Source: an uncultured Collinsella sp. (GTDB taxonomy: Bacteria > Actinomycetota > Coriobacteriia > Coriobacteriales > Coriobacteriaceae). From it: a stretch of DNA of 8,594 nucleotides. The translations under genes and the position numbers were made by a program. Below the pieces are notes generated by a model. That model had not been told where the DNA came from. It did not search any database and worked only from the letters and a program-made list of their open reading frames with translations. This document shows, in pieces, positions 5,478 to 8,594 of the stretch (positions are counted from its first letter, which is position 1; the number at the start of each line of letters is the position of its first letter). The stretch is from positions 1 to 8,594 of the forward strand of contig USJQ01000036.1 in NCBI GenBank assembly GCA_900554985.1, given 5' to 3'.

Positions 5478-6302
5478 ATGAAGAACACTCAGCTGCTGCT
5501 GATCAACGATATGTGCGGTTACGGCAAGGTTGCGCTTTCCGCCATGCTGCCGGTGCTGTCGCACATGGGCTACCGTATCCATAACCTGCCGACGGCGCTC
5601 GTTTCCGACACGCTCAACTACCCCAAGTTCTACATCCACGACACCACCGAGTATGTGCGCCAAAGCCTCGCTGTCTGGGAGGAGCTCGGCTTTGAGTTCG
5701 ACGCTATCTCGACCGGCTTTATCGTGACCGAGGAAGAGACGCGCATCATTTCGGACTTCTGCCACCGCCGCGCGCAAAAGGGCACCAAGGTGTTCGTCGA
5801 CCCCATTATGGGCGATAACGGCAAGCTCTATGCGGGCGTGCCCGAGTCCACGATCGGTCTCATGAGGCACCTGCTCGAGTGCGCCGACTACGCAGTTCCC
5901 AACTACACCGAGGCCTGTCTGCTCACCGATACGCCTATCGCCGAGCAAATTACGCCCGACGAGGCCCGTGCTCTTGTGGATGCCGTGCGTGTCCTGGGCG
6001 CCAAGTCGGTGGTCATTACGAGCGCTGTGGTCGACGGTGCGAATGTCGTCATCGGTTACGACCATGTGGCGGGGGAGTACTTTACGATTCCCTTCGAGCT
6101 GATTCCGGTCTACTTCCCGGGCACGGGCGACACGTTCTCGGCAGTGCTCGTCGGCCGCGTTATGGCCGGTTGGAGCCTGCAGTGCGCGACGAGCGATGCC
6201 ATGCGTGTGGTAGCGGAGCTCATCGAGCGCAATGCCGACCAGGAGGATAAGTCCGCCGGCCTTCCCATCGAGGCCTGCCTGGATGTGATTGACCATGAGT
6301 AA
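5478..6302 (+). CDS. Pyridoxamine/pyridoxal kinase (COG2240, ribokinase-like fold)
   Basis: A 274-residue cytoplasmic kinase of the PdxK/PdxY group that phosphorylates the 5' hydroxyl of a vitamin B6 form with ATP, in pyridoxal phosphate salvage. It opens with the family's LLINDMCGYGKVALS strand-loop (7-21), then PTALVSDT (38-45), V-D-P-x-M-G-D-N-G-K-L-Y (107-118), P-N-Y-T-E-A (141-146) and the anion-hole motif PGTGDTF (214-220) with catalytic base Asp218. The length is normal for the single-domain family. ATG 5478 is chosen because AAGGGGG stands just upstream at good spacing and the protein starts there in register with the family; the frame is open back to 5313 but that part is not conserved-looking. 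The exact vitamer preference cannot be read from sequence; many Gram-positive homologues are labelled pyridoxamine kinase. Its stop overlaps the next gene by 8 bases. Confidence 0.9.
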   Translation: MKNTQLLLINDMCGYGKVALSAMLPVLSHMGYRIHNLPTALVSDTLNYPKFYIHDTTEYVRQSLAVWEELGFEFDAISTGFIVTEEETRIISDFCHRRAQKGTKVFVDPIMGDNGKLYAGVPESTIGLMRHLLECADYAVPNYTEACLLTDTPIAEQITPDEARALVDAVRVLGAKSVVITSAVVDGANVVIGYDHVAGEYFTIPFELIPVYFPGTGDTFSAVLVGRVMAGWSLQCATSDAMRVVAELIERNADQEDKSAGLPIEACLDVIDHE

Positions 6303-6624
6303 CGCCGACGAGAGCAGCACCGAGGCGGCGGACGAGAACAAGCCGCTCGGTGCCCCGCGCGGCAGGCGCCCACGTATTCGTATTAGCTGCGTGGACCAGC
6401 TGGGCACATGCCGCTGCCATCACGGGCACAAGCCGGGTGACGTCTTCGACTTCGACCGCGACCGCGGCAAGATGTGCGCCATGGCCTGCCATGTGGGCTT
6501 TCCCTATATCGATATCCTGCGCTATGGCGGAACCGTGCCTGGCAACGAGCCTGGTACGGCAAAGTTCTGCTGCCCCGAGGTCGATACGCTGAACGTCTGG
6601 CTCGCTGAGGTTGTCGACGAGTAA
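6295..6624 (+). CDS. Small Cys/His-rich TIGR04076-like protein
   Basis: A 109-residue protein of unknown function. After a polar, probably disordered N-terminus (1-25) comes a compact domain with C32, C39, C41, H42, H43, H45, then G-D-x-F-D-F, M-C-A-M-A-C-H (60-66), P-Y-I-D-I-L-R-Y-G-G (70-79) and F-C-C-P (91-94). The order of these motifs (Cys-rich start, GD-x-F, M-C-x-A, P-x-x-x-x-L-R-x-GG, CCP near the end) is what I recall for the TIGR04076 family; this is from memory, not a search. Seven Cys and several His suggest metal or redox chemistry, an inference. ATG 6295 overlaps the kinase stop codon by 8 bases (ATGAGTAA), implying coupled translation, though no strong Shine-Dalgarno is visible. 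An in-frame TTG at 6289 is a less likely start. Confidence 0.75.
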   Translation: MSNADESSTEAADENKPLGAPRGRRPRIRISCVDQLGTCRCHHGHKPGDVFDFDRDRGKMCAMACHVGFPYIDILRYGGTVPGNEPGTAKFCCPEVDTLNVWLAEVVDE

Positions 6625-6651
6625 TCGAGCGAATCAATCGAGCGAGGTTTT

Positions 6652-6691
6652 TCTCCCGTTTAGAGCGCGCTTGAACGCTCAAAGTGGGAGA
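6652..6691. other. Imperfect hairpin between convergent genes
   Basis: TCTCCC (6652-6657) pairs with GGGAGA (6686-6691), and inside it TTT and GAGCG pair with CGCTC and AAA, with small bulges. It lies between the TIGR04076-like gene (+) and the phosphatase gene (-). No T-run follows the stem on either strand (a T5 precedes it on the + strand), so it is at best a weak or Rho-assisted terminator. Just before it AATCGAGCGA occurs twice (6623-6632 and 6636-6645), the first copy starting in the stop codon. Confidence 0.45.
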
Positions 6692-6748
6692 TCATCCACG
6701 CTCGTTTTATGCCGATGGCGTGGCACGTGCGTCCGCGTGCTCGCTTGC

Positions 6749-7195
6749 CTATAACTGCTCGAGCATAGCGGTGCAGCCGGCGAGCACATCGCGGTAGGTG
6801 GCATCGAAGTTGCCGGTGTACCAGGGATCGGCCACGTCGCCGGGACGATCGGTCCAATCGAGCAGGCGCGAGATCTTGCTATCGGGATCGCTGCCAAAAA
6901 TGCGACGCAGACCGCGCGCGTTCTCGGCATCCATATAGACAATGTGGTCCCAGTCACCATACTCCGCGCGACGCACCTGGCGCGCACGGTGGGCAACGAC
7001 AGGAATCCCGACTTCACGCAGCTTGGCAACGGTGCCACGATGCGGCGGATTGCCGATCTCCTCGGTCGAGGTCGCAGCGGAATCAATGGCAAACTCCGCC
7101 TCGCGTCCAGCGCGGCGCACCAGCTCGGTAAACACGGACTCAGCCATTGTCGAGCGACAGATGTTCCCATGGCAGATAAACAGTACACGTTGCAT
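6749..7195 (-). CDS. Low-molecular-weight protein tyrosine phosphatase
   Basis: A 148-residue cytoplasmic phosphatase. The P-loop C-x5-R-S is at residues 8-15 (CHGNICRS) with nucleophile Cys8, Arg14 and Ser15; the general acid is Asp123 in D-P-W-Y (123-126). Both are in their usual places and the length is typical, so the enzyme should be active. The family removes phosphate from phosphotyrosine proteins and in some bacteria acts on exopolysaccharide kinases or stress proteins; no such partner lies nearby. ATG 7195 starts directly on the conserved first beta strand and has AAAGGA about 8 bases upstream; the frame extends to 7240 but would add unconserved residues. It follows the MFS gene by 57 bases on the same strand, so cotranscription is plausible. 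Confidence 0.92.
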   Translation of the reverse strand: MQRVLFICHGNICRSTMAESVFTELVRRAGREAEFAIDSAATSTEEIGNPPHRGTVAKLREVGIPVVAHRARQVRRAEYGDWDHIVYMDAENARGLRRIFGSDPDSKISRLLDWTDRPGDVADPWYTGNFDATYRDVLAGCTAMLEQL

Positions 7196-7241
7196 ATGCG
7201 GTTTCCTTTCGATCGCCATCATCGAGCTCGAGTATCGCATT

Positions 7242-7259
7242 TACGCCTACGCCTACGCC
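7242..7259 (-). repeat. Hexanucleotide tandem repeat carrying successive stop codons
   Basis: TACGCC occurs three times in a row (+ strand), followed by the one-base variant TGCGCC, at the end of the MFS gene. On the - strand the frame reads GCG CAG GCG TAG GCG TAG GCG TAA, so the same frame has three stops, two of them created by the repeat unit. Confidence 0.75.
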
Positions 7260-8494
7260 TGCGCCCTCGCCCGCTTGCGCTCCCAACGTGCCAACTTAAT
7301 CGTCACCAGCGTGAGTGCCCAGGCCACAAGCGAGAATGCGGCGCCCACTGCGCCCACGTACGCAATGCCAATGCTGCTTACCACGGCGCCGCCCACCGCG
7401 GTGCCAAACGAAATGCCGACATTAAACGCCATGGGTTCAACCGAACTCGCGAGTACCATCGACTTAGGATGGCGGTTGCGTGCCACGTCCATAAAGTGCG
7501 TGATGCACGAGACCGAGAACAGGTACATGAGCATCGCCAGGCTAAAGACAAAGACAAGTGCGAGCGGCATGGCAGCGCCTACGGCAAACAGCCCAAACAA
7601 TGCCGCCGCCTGCAGCACAAACGTCACAAGCAGCGCCTTCATGCCAAAGCGCGCATCGATCCATCCGCCCAGGATGTTCGAGATTAGGCAGAACACGCCG
7701 TAGGCCATAAGCGTGGTACTGGCTTCGACCGTGCCCATGCCCAGCACCTGCTCAAGATAAGGCGTCACGTAGCCGTAGAACACATAGACCGAGCCCACGC
7801 CAAACAAAAAGATGAGCATGCCGGTGATGATGCTCGGCTCGCGTAGCAGACCCGCCTGCTCGCGAAAGGTGGCGGGCTCGTCGGTTTGTCCGGCGCGCGG
7901 CATAAACGCCACGAGCGCTCCACAGATCAAAACGGCAAAGGTTAGCGTGCCGTACATGGCCACGTGCCAATCGAGCGTGTCGGCCACAAACTTGCCGATC
8001 GAAGTGACAAAGACCATCGCCACAGAAAACGCACCATATACCACCGAAATGGCAAGCGAAGTTTGCTGCGGGGATAGAAGCTCAGGGATGTACGTTACAC
8101 CCACGGCGAGCAGTGCGCCCGAGACGGAGCCCAGGATGATGCGCGAGGCGAACAGCACTTGAAAGTTGGGAGCCAGCGCCATGACCAAGTTACCGAGCAC
8201 AAAGATAATGCTGTAGCACACGAGCAGCTGGTAGCGGCGGAATCGCCCCGTGCTGAGCGCAAGCACCGGCGTCGCGATGGCGTAGACCAGTGCGAACACG
8301 CTAATGAGCTGGCCCGCAGTGGCAAGTGATACGCCGAGTTCCGTCGCCAAGTCACTTTCGATGCCGATGACCACGAACTCGGAGCAGCCGAGCGAGAATC
8401 CCAACAGCACGAGCAGCGCCAGGCAGAGCTTGGTGCGCGCAGGGGAGAGCGTGGCGGCGGTTGACTTACTTTTAGGCGTGGTTGCGGCGATCAA
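7253..8494 (-). CDS. MFS efflux transporter, DHA1 type (AraJ/Cmr-like)
   Basis: A 413-residue inner-membrane protein with about 12 predicted helices in two groups split by a charged loop at about 198-220. Helix 1 has F-x-x-G-x-x-E-F-V-V-I-G-I (33-45) followed by L-G-V-S-x-x-x-A-G-Q-L-I-S, the hallmark start of the sugar-efflux/chloramphenicol-resistance branch of DHA1; helix 5 has a Gly-rich G-S-V-S-G-A-L-L-A-V-G (122-132) in the place of antiporter motif C. It is likely a proton-driven exporter of small molecules; substrate unknown. The TTG at 8494 is chosen because GGAG lies 8 bases upstream; GTG at 8503 is an alternative. The frame stays open to a GTG at 8581, inside the 8552-8584 repeat, which is not a plausible start. 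It is followed by the phosphatase gene on the same strand. Confidence 0.85.
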   Translation of the reverse strand: MIAATTPKSKSTAATLSPARTKLCLALLVLLGFSLGCSEFVVIGIESDLATELGVSLATAGQLISVFALVYAIATPVLALSTGRFRRYQLLVCYSIIFVLGNLVMALAPNFQVLFASRIILGSVSGALLAVGVTYIPELLSPQQTSLAISVVYGAFSVAMVFVTSIGKFVADTLDWHVAMYGTLTFAVLICGALVAFMPRAGQTDEPATFREQAGLLREPSIITGMLIFLFGVGSVYVFYGYVTPYLEQVLGMGTVEASTTLMAYGVFCLISNILGGWIDARFGMKALLVTFVLQAAALFGLFAVGAAMPLALVFVFSLAMLMYLFSVSCITHFMDVARNRHPKSMVLASSVEPMAFNVGISFGTAVGGAVVSSIGIAYVGAVGAAFSLVAWALTLVTIKLARWERKRARAQA

Positions 8495-8524
8495 GGTTGT
8501 CACTCCAATGTCGCATTGATAAGC

Positions 8525-8537
8525 GGGATTCAATCCC
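8525..8537. promoter_or_regulatory. 13-base palindrome upstream of the MFS gene
   Basis: GGGATT and AATCCC around a single central base, about 30 bases before the MFS start. The position in the presumed promoter region fits an operator or a small leader hairpin. No clear promoter boxes or adjacent regulator gene were found, so the role is open. Confidence 0.35.
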
Positions 8538-8551
8538 TGCAACTCTAACAG

Positions 8552-8584
8552 AATGTGACAAAGGGGCAGTCCCTTTGTCACATT
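8552..8584. repeat. Perfect 14-bp inverted repeat (dispersed hairpin candidate)
   Basis: Arms 8552-8565 and 8571-8584 pair perfectly around GCAGT. The arm contains TGTGACAAAGGG, found again at 388-399. No T-run follows. The position, 58 bases upstream of the MFS start and near the window edge, fits either a terminator of an upstream gene outside the window or an intergenic palindromic repeat of the REP kind. Confidence 0.65.
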
Positions 8585-8594
8585 GCGCTGCCGG

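Noticed and set aside
7196..7240. Longer start for the phosphatase
   Set aside because: The conserved fold starts at the ATG at 7195, which has its own ribosome site; extra residues would be unlike the family.

Overview
The window looks like chromosome of a high-GC gut actinobacterium of the Coriobacteriia, most likely Collinsella or a close relative. This is inferred from the GC-rich codon use, the style of the protein families and the dispersed intergenic hairpin repeats; no rRNA or other marker gene is present to confirm it.

Layout. (a) 1-384, + strand: the C-terminal part of a GGDEF (diguanylate cyclase-type) protein, cut by the window start. (b) 385-564: a convergent gap with a strong 14-bp hairpin terminator and a structured repeat (E1). 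(c) 4787-565, - strand: a tightly coupled three-gene operon, MarR-type regulator then two ABC exporter half-transporters. The two junctions each overlap by 8 bases and each start codon has its own Shine-Dalgarno inside the upstream gene. The ABC pair is asymmetric: the first subunit has lost the catalytic Glu and the switch His, the second keeps both, as in heterodimeric exporters of the TM287/288, BmrCD and LmrCD type. A near-consensus promoter and a perfect 9+9 inverted repeat lie in front of marR, so autoregulation is likely. (d) 4872-5477: a 606-base non-coding stretch with a 12-bp perfect hairpin, a second copy of the structured repeat (E2, inverted relative to E1) and a 155-bp element bounded by perfect 26-bp inverted repeats. 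(e) 5478-6624, + strand: a pyridoxamine/pyridoxal kinase coupled by another 8-base overlap to a small Cys/His-rich protein of the TIGR04076 type. (f) 8494-6749, - strand: a DHA1-type MFS efflux protein followed 57 bases later by a low-molecular-weight protein tyrosine phosphatase. (g) 8552-8584: a perfect 14-bp inverted repeat upstream of the MFS gene; a 12-base piece of its arm recurs at 388-399.

Functionally this is an ordinary accessory or housekeeping neighbourhood: two unrelated export systems, one vitamin B6 salvage kinase, one phosphatase and one signalling fragment. No large defence, CRISPR, phage or biosynthetic system is visible. The most interesting material is non-coding: E1 and E2 share a core (36 of 43 positions), keep the same hairpin with one compensatory pair change, are both closed by outer stems of unrelated sequence, and sit at either end of the marR-ABC-ABC operon in opposite orientation. 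The 155-bp inverted-repeat element is the other unexplained structure.
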